From contig NZ_CP091285.1 in assembly GCF_021650975.2 (NCBI RefSeq), positions 2,728,001-2,792,000 of the forward strand: DNA of 64,000 nt. Direction: 5' to 3'. This DNA is from Flavobacterium jumunjinense. GTDB taxonomy: Bacteria > Bacteroidota > Bacteroidia > Flavobacteriales > Flavobacteriaceae. A model generated the notes under the pieces. The model did not search any database. It worked only from the letters and a program-made list of their open reading frames with translations, and was not told the DNA's origin. A program made the translations under genes and the position numbers. This document shows, piece by piece, positions 43,456 to 51,989 of the stretch. Position 1 is the stretch's first letter. Each line of letters begins with the position of its first letter.

Positions 43456-44799
43456 CTAGTTTAAAATTGCTAAATCTTGATATATTTCTTCAGGAGCGTC
43501 TCCAGTAATTGCGGGAGAATGGGTAGCCAGAATAAACTGAGTGTTTGGACTTGCTTTTAAAATCGAATTCACGAAAATTTCTTGCCAAGCTAAATGTAAA
43601 GAAACTTCCGGTTCATCTATGATAAAAATACCAGGTTTTTTATTGAATTTTTCTTCAAAGAAAATTAAGTGTCCAAGCATGGTAATAATCTGTTTTTCAC
43701 CAGATGAAAGCTCATACAGTTTAGCTAATTTACCATTTTTAAACTCAATTTTAACTTCTCCTTGTGCATCAATTAATATATTCTTTTTACTTTCACTAAA
43801 GAATTGATTTATTATGTTTTTTAGTTTTTCTAAAGGCTCATATAATTTTTCAATTTCAAACTGATATGCCTGATTGTATTCTATGAGTTTATCAATTCTT
43901 TTCAATTGTGGTTGATTATTAAACCATTTTTGGTAAAATTCAATACTTTCACTATCAACTGTATCTTCCTTGTTCCTTTTTCTAAGGTCTTTCAGAACTT
44001 GCTCCAATTGGTCGAAAAAAGAATTTACTTGTTCAGTAAATCCGCTAATGTTTAAATTGTTAAATGCGTTAAGCGCATCTTCTTTCTTCTTTCGTAAATC
44101 TTTAAAGTCTTTGACAATATTTATTTGTTGACTTTCTAAAAACTCAAATGATTGTAATAGAATTTTGTTTTTAAAATCTTGGTTAATTTGAGGCTGTTCT
44201 GAAGCTATAATTCTAACATAATCAAAAATGATTTCTTGAATATCCATTAGACTAATATTTAGCGGGTCGTCCTGAGGGAACTCTCTATACCGTCTTCTAA
44301 ATAAAAAATTTCTTCTCATTTTGTCTATATCTTGACCTTCATAAACTCTTCTATCCAATCCTAGAAATAACGGTGTAGTTAATTCCTTAATTTTCTTCAC
44401 AACGACTTCTTCATCAAATAATTCAATTAATTTCTGAATCTTATCTTCACGTTCATCGTTTCTAGAATTAAACTGACTGGTATGAATTTTTTCAAAATAT
44501 CCAACAATTGGTTCATCGTCATTAATTTGTATTTGAAGTGAAATTTTGTTATTCGCATCAGGTTTAGAACAAATGTTGAATGTGTTTTTATTTTCATCAA
44601 AACACAATAATTCTATAGTTTCAAATTCTATATTATTAAGATAATTGAATGATGGTGAAATTAGTCCCAAAACTAATTTTAGTACACTCGTTTTTCCTGT
44701 ACCATTGATACCAATGAGATAGGTTAACCTATCATCAAAATCAATATTATAATTTAAATATCCGTGAACATTCTTTGCGATAAATTTTTTTATTTTCAT
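43456..44799 (-). CDS. AAA_15-type SMC-like ATPase, AriA-like
   Basis: 447 residues. Walker A GINGTGKTSVLK (30-41), ABC-type signature LSSGEKQIITMLGHL, Walker B IFIIDEPEVSLHLAW (Asp395-Glu396) and switch ATHSPAIT (His427). A helical coiled-coil insertion lies between (about 220-340). This is the overcoming-lysogenization-defect/AAA_15 class of soluble ATPases. With the adjacent DUF4435 gene it has the exact layout of PARIS. A probable promoter lies 74 bases upstream inside an attC-like repeat. Confidence 0.85.
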   Translation of the reverse strand: MKIKKFIAKNVHGYLNYNIDFDDRLTYLIGINGTGKTSVLKLVLGLISPSFNYLNNIEFETIELLCFDENKNTFNICSKPDANNKISLQIQINDDEPIVGYFEKIHTSQFNSRNDEREDKIQKLIELFDEEVVVKKIKELTTPLFLGLDRRVYEGQDIDKMRRNFLFRRRYREFPQDDPLNISLMDIQEIIFDYVRIIASEQPQINQDFKNKILLQSFEFLESQQINIVKDFKDLRKKKEDALNAFNNLNISGFTEQVNSFFDQLEQVLKDLRKRNKEDTVDSESIEFYQKWFNNQPQLKRIDKLIEYNQAYQFEIEKLYEPLEKLKNIINQFFSESKKNILIDAQGEVKIEFKNGKLAKLYELSSGEKQIITMLGHLIFFEEKFNKKPGIFIIDEPEVSLHLAWQEIFVNSILKASPNTQFILATHSPAITGDAPEEIYQDLAILN

Positions 44800-44817
44800 T
44801 TCATGTTTATTTTAATT

Positions 44818-44968
44818 ATGTCCAACGTTCTCTCGCTTGTAGCAGTGGCTTGTGATTAAAGACTGCCGATTACAAATATAGAAATTAGATTTGAGTGTTC
44901 AGAGAACTTTTATTTATAAATCCCAATCCCAATCCATTGCAACAGCCACGTGTGTTGGCAGCTGTGAT
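44818..44968 (-). repeat. attC-like cassette boundary 2 (between RES and AriA-like genes)
   Basis: On the minus strand: GCTGCCAACACACGTGGCTG (then TTGCA) just after the RES stop, a non-coding middle, and AAGCCACTGCTACAAGCGAG ending in AACGTTGGAC before the ATPase gene. CACGTGGCTGTTGCA matches boundary 1 (TACGTGGTTGTTGCA). GTTGGAC fits GTTRRRY. Confidence 0.55.
44873..44880 (-). promoter_or_regulatory. Bacteroidota -7 element for the ATPase/DUF4435 pair
   Basis: CAAATATA on the plus strand (TATATTTG), 74 bases before the ATG at 44799, inside the repeat element. Confidence 0.45.
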
Positions 44969-46084
44969 TTAAATTTTACTTAATGCTCTTCGATTTAAAC
45001 TACTTTCAATTTTCCCAAAAGATGTTGTTGAGTAAAAGCTTTTTTCTCCTTGAATAAATTCTATTTGTGATATTCCATCAGGAGTTCCCATTCCAAATAC
45101 CATTTTTTGTTTTGCTGGATTATAAATTATTTCTTCGAGTTCTAATGAAGTTGGCTCAGTCAAATGAAATGTATTAACTAGTTTATTACAAAATCCACTT
45201 TTATAAATATTCTTTACAGGGAACACATAATTATAAGCTTCGATTTCTGTCAATTTAGAGTAATCAATTTTTGTAGAAGGAAATTTGATTCCGTCAATTT
45301 CTTCTTTTTTACTCACATATTGTAGCAATAATTGTGGAATTATATATTCAGGTTTGAAATTTCCATTTGTATGTTTGACTTTGATTGAACAAGCTATTGT
45401 CAATGGAAAGGTTACTAAATAACTTAAAATTTTCACTATTTGAACTTCTGGAATATCATCTTCTAAATCAGATAATAGATTCTCTATTTTTTGAATTTGA
45501 ATAATTTTTAGTTCTCTTGTATTTGAAAATCGTGAAAACCATAAATCACGAAGTTTATGTCTATCAAATTCTTCCCAACAACTATATGTAGAGTCACCTA
45601 AATATAAAGCAGGAAAGCCAGGGATACTATATCGGTTCGTTGATACAATATGTCTTAATTCAAATTTAATATGAAAAAGATCAGATTTTGTTAAACTTTT
45701 ATTTTCATTTTTTCGACCTCTGTAAAAATTTTTACCGATTTCAATTGTATTTAGAACATCAGGTAGTTCATGAAAAAAGATGTCATCTAAAGCTTGATTA
45801 AAAATTTGAGTCGCTTCTAAAACCCTTCCTTTGTAAAATTCTTCAAGAGTTTTTAATATCTCAGTAGAAAATTTTTCAACTTTATTTATTATTACATTTT
45901 CAGCGTTATCTGCAAAAGGAACTTTTTTGTCAACATACTCATATAAGTTGGCTTTATAGTAAGCAAGATAATCAGCTAATTTTTTAGATAGAAAATCTGG
46001 AAAATATTCATCTTCGTATTGAAATATTGGAATTTTAAAATCATTTAGAGAAATTTTACTTTTTATATCTGTATGTGTAGTCAT
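44969..46084 (-). CDS. RES-domain protein
   Basis: 371 residues from the ATG at 46084; a GTG ten codons upstream falls inside the boundary repeat and is less likely. The RES fold motifs are NFYRGRKNENKSLTK (catalytic-type Arg), FHIKFELRHI (Glu) and RYSIPGFPALYLGDSTYSCW (Ser/Tyr cluster). RES enzymes consume NAD+ and in RES-Xre toxin-antitoxin pairs are toxic. Here the domain sits behind about 120 N-terminal residues and there is no Xre/Mbc antitoxin gene beside it, so it may be a stand-alone defence effector rather than a TA toxin. Confidence 0.8.
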   Translation of the reverse strand: MTTHTDIKSKISLNDFKIPIFQYEDEYFPDFLSKKLADYLAYYKANLYEYVDKKVPFADNAENVIINKVEKFSTEILKTLEEFYKGRVLEATQIFNQALDDIFFHELPDVLNTIEIGKNFYRGRKNENKSLTKSDLFHIKFELRHIVSTNRYSIPGFPALYLGDSTYSCWEEFDRHKLRDLWFSRFSNTRELKIIQIQKIENLLSDLEDDIPEVQIVKILSYLVTFPLTIACSIKVKHTNGNFKPEYIIPQLLLQYVSKKEEIDGIKFPSTKIDYSKLTEIEAYNYVFPVKNIYKSGFCNKLVNTFHLTEPTSLELEEIIYNPAKQKMVFGMGTPDGISQIEFIQGEKSFYSTTSFGKIESSLNRRALSKI

Positions 46085-46107
46085 TTTTTCTACGATTGTT
46101 TTATAAT

Positions 46108-46174
46108 TACGCACAACTTATTTATATGTGTCATAAAGGTGCACATATTTCACTTATAACTGTTGTATATGTAG
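46108..46174 (-). repeat. attC-like cassette boundary 3 (upstream of the RES gene)
   Basis: GCACAACTTATTTATATGTG faces CACATATTTCACTTATAACT then GTTG: arms anchored by CAAC...TATGTG/CACATA...GTTG around a short loop. Shorter than boundaries 1 and 2 but of the same form. Confidence 0.45.
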
Positions 46175-46177
46175 ACC

Positions 46178-46774
46178 TTTTTATTTTGTAATACACAAAT
46201 CTAAATTATTACCTACAAATCCATACAGGTATTTCTACCTGTTTTTGTTTCTATTTTGTAAATGTAAAGCGAAGTTTTTGTTGTTTTTTGCGGGAAAACG
46301 TAAATAGGGAAAGTTTTTTTATTTTTTTTTAGAAAAGGTGCTCGGTACACATGTTCTCGATACATTTTTGTTTCGTTGCTCTCCACAAAACCACTCGAAC
46401 AGACGGAGTTTAACCACCCCGTCCTTCGGACACCCCTCCAAAGTAGGGGAATTACCAGAATGCTAGATAGTTGTTTTGTTTCTTTACAGCATCTATTTAC
46501 TACATAAAAACAAGTTACTAATGAGATGCTTACAGCATGACAAGTTTGTGGTAATGGTAGTTCATTAAAGCTATAGTAGATAAAAAATTCTGCGTGAATC
46601 AGCAAAATCAGCGTGAGGAAAAGAGAATTTTTTTTACAGCATCTACGTCACTTCGAGTTTTTGCAATGTAATGCAATGGAATTGAAAAAGTATGGAGAAG
46701 TTTTGATTTTAATAGAATGTTTTTCATTAACCATCAAAAATCAATCATTAATGCACGAGTTCTCGACACACTGT
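46178..46774. other. Repeat-rich intergenic region
   Basis: No gene supported. Contains a CAAATCTA promoter box for the RES gene (46196-46203), a copy of the TTCTCGATAC...CACTCGAACAGACG repeat (46353-46406), a CCCCTCCAAAGTAGGGG hairpin (about 46432-46448) and a TCTGCGTGAATCAG...CAGCGTGAGG repeat (46590-46618). A minus-strand frame of 130 codons through these is judged non-coding. Confidence 0.6.
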
Positions 46775-47203
46775 TTATTCTTTTTTTAAATCTTCCTCAT
46801 TCAAAAACCGTTGAAACTTCCAATCGGCAACTTTTCTAATTCTCATTATTCTGTCAGCTACATCAGAGTTGTAGGAGCATCTTGAAGCATCAAACCCAAT
46901 CCAGTTAGGGAAATATTTTTTAGCCATTTCAAAAATTTGTTTGTCAAATTTTTTGGAACGCATAGCCCCAACATCGTTTTTTGACCCCACGACTAATGTC
47001 ATTCTATGATGAATTACATGCTTAAAAGCATCGGCTAAATGGTGATTAATCTCCCATAATCCTTCATCTTCCCAAATAAAGGCTCCTGACATCACTTCAT
47101 ATTCCATTTTTGGAGTACTCATTTCCGATTTTGTAGGTAATTTACCTTTATGCATTATAAAGGCTCTCCAAAACAATAGCTTAAGGATTAAATTTTTTAG
47201 CAT
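46775..47203 (-). CDS. Conserved protein of unknown function
   Basis: 142 residues; the ATG at 47203 is assumed, but MHKGKLP 16 codons in is another possible start and looks more like a cytoplasmic N-terminus. Features: MEYEVMSGAFIWEDEGLWEI, HHRMTLVVGSKNDVGAMRSK, KKYFPNWIGFDASRCSYNSD and a basic C-terminus. No family recognised. A CAAATCTA box about 25 bases upstream may be its promoter. Confidence 0.55.
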   Translation of the reverse strand: MLKNLILKLLFWRAFIMHKGKLPTKSEMSTPKMEYEVMSGAFIWEDEGLWEINHHLADAFKHVIHHRMTLVVGSKNDVGAMRSKKFDKQIFEMAKKYFPNWIGFDASRCSYNSDVADRIMRIRKVADWKFQRFLNEEDLKKE

Positions 47204-47390
47204 TAACTATTTTTTATACACGACTTATTTACAAATCTAAGCTAATACTTACTAAACGGCAATAGGTATTGTTACTGTTTATCTTGTAAAAAAGATTCTC
47301 GATACCTTTTCTATGAAATTGCTATTCATATTTCTTAAAAAGCACTCGAACCTTAACCACCCCGTCTCCAAAGGAGGGGAATAGCTCCAT

Positions 47391-47421
47391 AAAAAAAGCA
47401 ACTTGTTTGAAAAGTTGCTTT
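47391..47421. terminator. Hairpin terminator
   Basis: AAAAGCAACTT / AAGTTGCTTTT stem with A and T runs, usable from either direction. Confidence 0.7.
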
Positions 47422-47575
47422 TTAGAGTATAGTATTGGGTTGGTTATTTAGAAGTGTTTTCTTTTCAATCTTCACAAACGGAGGTTTCTCTGCTCGTGAA
47501 TGTGCTGTTTTTTGAGGTGGGTTTCACGAAAGAATCGTGATGTGTACCAGTCAAAACCCTTTTTAATTTTAAGCA

Positions 47576-47615
47576 ACAGCAACATCTATTGTGAGTGCAC
47601 TATAGATGTTGCTGT
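47576..47615 (-). terminator. Strong hairpin after the 47650-49071 gene
   Basis: ACAGCAACATCTAT (47576-47589) pairs exactly with ATAGATGTTGCTGT (47602-47615), with further imperfect pairing outside. It lies 35 bases past the stop on the minus strand. T run is weak. Confidence 0.6.
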
Positions 47616-47649
47616 GTTGTTGCTAAAGAAATTACACTTTATTTTGGTA

Positions 47650-49071
47650 TTATTTTTTAGACGCTTTCATGTTCTTGATGAACAGTTTTATTTCGTCTAA
47701 ATGTTTCTGTTTTGTTTGTGCAACGCTAAGTTTACTTTCATAGTCAACTGCTCCATTGAATATATGACTAATGTTTAGCGATGAACCTCTACTTGCTGAG
47801 TGACAAGAGAAGCAGTTGCCCATTCCTGCTACATTTTGACCGTGAATACTTGTTGGAGCAAAGCCAAGCTGCTCATAGGTTTCCATAGTAATATTGTAGG
47901 CAGCCACAGAACCTCTTGGTAATTTACCAGGAGCAGGGTCGCTTAAAGTACCACCCAATGAAACTAATAATTCTGCTTGTTCGGTTGGGTAATTGTACCC
48001 TTCGGTATTAATCCAAATGGAACCATTGTAAAAATAATTTGCCCAAACATCATTTAGTTGCTCCTTTACAGAGGCATTAATAGCAGCGATGTTGTCATAA
48101 TTTATAGGTTCTTTTTGACTCGTTGAAAGGAAAGTATCACCAGCCTGACGTGGCACTCCAAATTGGTTCACTGCAAAGACATTGGTGCTATCTGAAGCTA
48201 GGGTAATATTTGCAAGTGTAGCTGTTGCATTTACATCGAATAAAAGTTTGTTGGTTTTTGAAGTAACAGGAACATCGGAAGTTGTGGTTGTTTTCCAATC
48301 ATAATAAGGAGCAAGGTCATGATGTTCGAAAGTAGCCCAAACAAATTCTGGATGGTTATATACTATGCCCACAACGTGCATTCCTAGTAGTGCAATTTTT
48401 GTGTTTTTTCCTTCTACAACTGCATCTGTTACAAAGTAACCAGTAGTGTCTGGAATGGCATCAACATTTACCCATGCTATTTTTAACTCTAAAGAGCCCA
48501 CTGGAAATGTAGCATTGGTATAATCGCTTTCTTTCATTTTAGCATATTTCCAAATGCTGTTGTATAAACTATCGTTCACATGGATGGAATAGTACACTGG
48601 ATAACTAGTAACATTAGAACTAAACGTTTTGTTTGTATTTAGTATGTTCCCAGTTGCTTGTTTTTTGTTTGATGCGGTCAAAACAATTTTTTTGTTTACT
48701 GTTGGAATACGTACTGTTTGAGAGGTAACTTGAAATAGTTCCTCTAGAAATAGTGGTTGCCCCGAAACATCATTGGTTAACCAAAGGAACTTTTGCCAAG
48801 ACCATTGATGAAAATCACAGTTGCTAACGGTAGTATTGTCTCCAAAAACACTCGTGTAGTCTTCTCTTGGTGCTGTTGTTTTTCTTTTTCCAGTAGCAGG
48901 ATCAACAACAAACCAATTAGAAGGTGCTAAGCAGCCTTTATTTTCTTCTTTAACGTAGGTTACTGCAGTTTCTTCTTTTTCTTCTTCTTTTTGATTTTTG
49001 GGGTCTTTACAGGATTGGGTGGAAAGTAAAACGAAAAGTAAAAGCCCCGTTAGATTTTTAAATTTTTTCAT
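47650..49071 (-). CDS. Lipoprotein with one haem c motif
   Basis: 473 residues. Lipobox region LLSTQSC near residue 20 followed by a charged spacer. A single haem c motif MGNCFSCHSASRG (about 425-437) near the C-terminus. WSWQKFLWLTNDVSGQPLF, MHVVGIVYNHPEFVWATFEH and QLNDVWANYFYNGSIW are conserved-looking segments of Bacteroidota haem lipoproteins of unknown role. Location is the periplasm or outer membrane; electron transfer or peroxidase-like function is possible but not shown. Confidence 0.7.
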   Translation of the reverse strand: MKKFKNLTGLLLFVLLSTQSCKDPKNQKEEEKEETAVTYVKEENKGCLAPSNWFVVDPATGKRKTTAPREDYTSVFGDNTTVSNCDFHQWSWQKFLWLTNDVSGQPLFLEELFQVTSQTVRIPTVNKKIVLTASNKKQATGNILNTNKTFSSNVTSYPVYYSIHVNDSLYNSIWKYAKMKESDYTNATFPVGSLELKIAWVNVDAIPDTTGYFVTDAVVEGKNTKIALLGMHVVGIVYNHPEFVWATFEHHDLAPYYDWKTTTTSDVPVTSKTNKLLFDVNATATLANITLASDSTNVFAVNQFGVPRQAGDTFLSTSQKEPINYDNIAAINASVKEQLNDVWANYFYNGSIWINTEGYNYPTEQAELLVSLGGTLSDPAPGKLPRGSVAAYNITMETYEQLGFAPTSIHGQNVAGMGNCFSCHSASRGSSLNISHIFNGAVDYESKLSVAQTKQKHLDEIKLFIKNMKASKK

Positions 49072-50152
49072 GTTTTTTGTTTTAAATTAATTAAATGTTT
49101 AGGAATTTGTTTGTATGTAATGTATAAGGATTTTAATGGGTATGAAGTTGAAACTTGTTTTTATAGTTGTGTTTTTTTGCAAATTAGTTTGTTTTATTAC
49201 ATCTTGTTCTTGTTTTTTTTTGATAACCAATACAACTGCTTGATAAAAATAGATTTTTATATAAAATGAAAACGTAGCGATGCTATACTTTTCTATTTCA
49301 TATCAAGAAAAAAATCATCATTTTCTTTTACAATAAATTCAAATTACAACTGGTATAATTATCAATAATTCAGCGGTATAGGTGTTTTGTTATTATCGTT
49401 TCTACACAAATCTAAACATTATTTTGTAAATATGTGCAAGTAGTTTTACTTGTTTTAGAAAAAAAAACATTTTAATTTTAGGTTAGAATGTTTTGAAATA
49501 GAGGGGTTTAGGGCTTGTGTGGCGAAGTTTTGTTTTAGTACACGAGTTCTCGATACACTGTTTGTAAAATTGCTATTCACATTTCCTAAAAAACACTCGA
49601 ACAGACGCAGTGGTGGTTTGGAGCACTATTTTCAGTACAATAATTCAATACCATCTACGTCAGCTATTATAGGGGCTCGCATTATAAAAAGGAGAGTGAT
49701 TTTTAAAAAAAATAAAGAAAGTTTTATTTTTTTGGGTAATGAATTCCTATAAGCTTCCCTTATAAATAGATAGATTTATCAAAGCGTAACTCGAAAAGCT
49801 TATTAATAGAGTAGAGTAATTAAATAAAAGAAAGAACAAATTATCATGAGAGAACAATTTTAAAAGTATTGTTCCTAATCCTACTTTAAAATTAGGAGTA
49901 ATACAAGTGGGAGATTAGACTGAAAAAGCTATAACTTTATTAGGAAACTATATACTGATAGCAGTATTGATTAATAAACAGTAGCAACCCTTTTTTTACA
50001 GAAAGCTTTAAAAATACTTTCATATTAAAATTTTATAAAGGGACTTTTAATGATTTGAAGAGGAAGTATAAGGGTTCGCTAATTTTCAAATCAAATCAAA
50101 AAAATAAACATTTAGAACCCTTCAATAAATTAACAAATTAACAAATATTAAA
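49072..50152. other. 1.08-kb gene-free region
   Basis: Holds the long partial copy of the MITE-like element (49261-49356), the best-preserved TTCTCGATAC...ACTCGAACAGACG repeat (49539-49609), and about 400 bases of plain AT-rich DNA up to the 50153 gene. A plus-strand frame of 77 codons (49519-49752) crosses the repeat and is judged non-coding. Confidence 0.6.
49261..49356 (-). repeat. Partial copy of the 161-bp MITE-like element, inverted
   Basis: The complement of this stretch matches 28401-28500 nearly base for base (ATACCAGTTGTAATTTGAAT ... AGCATCGCTACGTTTT). The second terminal arm is missing. Confidence 0.85.
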
Positions 50153-50881
50153 ATGAAAAAATTAAAATCAAAGTATTCTCTTGGTGCAATAACAAGTCTG
50201 ATTTTTGCAATGGTCGCTATGTACAGCTGTACAAGTGATAACACTAATGATAACAGTGAAAAAGAATCTCTAGCGTTTGAAAAACAGTTGATTGTAACTG
50301 ATGAATCGGGTGATAATTCAATTACATTAAAAGTAAGCAGTGATAATGAAACGTCACTTATTAATTATACCATAGACAATTATGAATTGGTTATTAATCC
50401 AGAAATTCCAGAAGAGACAAACAGCGAGGAATTCCAATTGGATTTTGAAGATTCAGAACTTATCGAATATCAGTACGATACCAACCAAATACATCCAGCT
50501 GTTAAGATAGCTGTTGTTAGTGTTGATTTTAAAGATCCTGTACATAGTTACTCTTTGGTTTCAAATGTTTCTCCTGAAGTAAACGAAGAAGAGAACCTTA
50601 AAGGAATAAATCTTTGTCTTTGGCATCCAAGAGATTACCAATATGTACAAATTGATAATTATGGTGCTACTCGTATTAAAACAACGTTTGGAAGAACTAA
50701 AAATACCTGTAATAATATTGAATATCATATTTTTACGTACGGTTCGGTTTCTTCTCCATTCAAATCATATCAACTAAAACACCCAGGTGATGAGGTAACG
50801 ACCTATGCAGTAGGGCAAGGAATGACTGTTTTATATAAGTATAAGAAAAATGCAGTAGTAACGTATACATGGTATTACTAA
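50153..50881 (+). CDS. Lipoprotein of unknown function
   Basis: 242 residues. Lipobox AMYSC at about residue 26, acidic linker (SDNTNDNSEKES), an NSITLKVSSDNETSLINYTI beta domain and a C-terminal beta domain with a disulfide-ready cysteine pair (NLCLWHPRDYQYVQIDNY, KNTCNNIEYHIFTYGSV). No family recognised. A strong terminator follows. Confidence 0.6.
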   Translation: MKKLKSKYSLGAITSLIFAMVAMYSCTSDNTNDNSEKESLAFEKQLIVTDESGDNSITLKVSSDNETSLINYTIDNYELVINPEIPEETNSEEFQLDFEDSELIEYQYDTNQIHPAVKIAVVSVDFKDPVHSYSLVSNVSPEVNEEENLKGINLCLWHPRDYQYVQIDNYGATRIKTTFGRTKNTCNNIEYHIFTYGSVSSPFKSYQLKHPGDEVTTYAVGQGMTVLYKYKKNAVVTYTWYY

Positions 50882-50960
50882 ATTGATAGTAAGTACAACA
50901 AGGCTCCGTACATTAGACTTATGAATTCTTTAGTGTATTGGAGTTTAGTTGTAAAGTTTG

Positions 50961-51008
50961 AAAAAAGTACACTTTCTCATAGTATTTTTGAAAAAGTGTA
51001 CTTTTTTA
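50961..51008 (+). terminator. Terminator after the 50153 gene
   Basis: AAAAAAGTACACTTT / AAAGTGTACTTTTTT stem, 80 bases past the stop. Confidence 0.85.
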
Positions 51009-51120
51009 TAAATAATCGTAACATTTTTCATGAAATTGCTGTTCACATTTCTTAAAAACACTTGGAGATAAGGAGTGTTGGTTAAGAGAAGAGAAGAACG
51101 GGAAAGTGTCGTTTTGTATC

Positions 51121-51687
51121 TTATTTTGAGAAGCTTTTATCCGATTTATGATTTTCTAATTTCTCCCATTCATAGATTTCATTAGAAGGAATTTCGTTCT
51201 TTTTTTTAATGCGACCATCACAATGTTGATAATAAGTATCGTTTTCATTTTCGTTAAGACTTTGTATCTCAATGTCACAAATAGGTACTTTTAATTCATG
51301 CAAAATTAAACGTCTATCGTTAAGAGTTTGATATTTACTTTCTCCATATTCTAAATAAACGTCAATTTTTGAATCGGAATTAACAGTGTATTCGTTGGTG
51401 AAAGACTTACATTTCATACCATATGCATTAATCGTAATTTTATCATCGATTATTTTTTTAGAACAAACATTTACTACGCATAAGCCATTAAAATCACCAT
51501 GAATAATTCCTATTCTTTCTCCATTAGACAGAACTTCTATCACGGAGCCAATAAGAATGTCGTTCGATTTTTTTTCGAGAGTTTGAAATTCAATACGAAT
51601 CATTTTGTTAGCAACTACTGTTTGCGCACTTAATCTAAAAGTAGTTAGTATTAAAATGAATACAGCTATAAATTTGATGTTTCTCAT
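51121..51687 (-). CDS. Secreted protein of unknown function
   Basis: 188 residues with signal peptide (FIAVFILILTTFRLSAQ). A carboxypeptidase-regulatory-like beta core is suggested by LIGSVIEVLSNGERIGIIHG and NGLCVVNVCSKKIIDDKITI, with several cysteines. The C-terminus is acidic and charged. No firm family. Isolated gene. Confidence 0.6.
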   Translation of the reverse strand: MRNIKFIAVFILILTTFRLSAQTVVANKMIRIEFQTLEKKSNDILIGSVIEVLSNGERIGIIHGDFNGLCVVNVCSKKIIDDKITINAYGMKCKSFTNEYTVNSDSKIDVYLEYGESKYQTLNDRRLILHELKVPICDIEIQSLNENENDTYYQHCDGRIKKKNEIPSNEIYEWEKLENHKSDKSFSK

Positions 51688-51989
51688 AGTTAGGGAATAC
51701 TTCCTGTGTGATTTAGTGTTATTTTTTTAATAAATCTAAACTTTTGCTAGTGAATGAGCAACTGTTTTTTTTGTTTTTATAGGGGCGGTTTTCAATCTAC
51801 GTTATTTCTATTGCTCAGCGTATTGAGAAGTTTTGTTTTTAGTATACGAGTTCACTTCTGTGGTATTCTAATTAAAGTATAGTAGATAAATGAATCTGCG
51901 TTAATCTGTAAAATCTGCGTGAGGAATAATTAATAAAAAAGTTAGCCTTAGCCATCAATCATCAACCATTAATAATTTACAATCAACTA
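51688..51989. other. Intergenic region with dispersed repeats
   Basis: Contains AATCTGCG/TCTGTAAAATCTGCGTGAGG (about 51890-51922) and an ATCAATCATCAACCATTAAT tract (about 51955-51974). No gene seen. Confidence 0.5.

Larger units (their letters stand above)
47204..47649. other. Intergenic region with repeats and two hairpins
   Basis: A degraded TTCTCGATAC...CACTCGAA repeat (47294-47350), a terminator-like hairpin (47391-47421) and a long stem (47576-47615). No gene seen. Confidence 0.6.

Noticed and set aside
46213-46605. 130-codon open frame on the minus strand
   Set aside because: It runs through several dispersed repeats, including a CCCC...GGGG hairpin, and has no signal, family motif or promoter.
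49519-49752. 77-codon open frame on the plus strand
   Set aside because: It coincides with a dispersed intergenic repeat found at five other sites.
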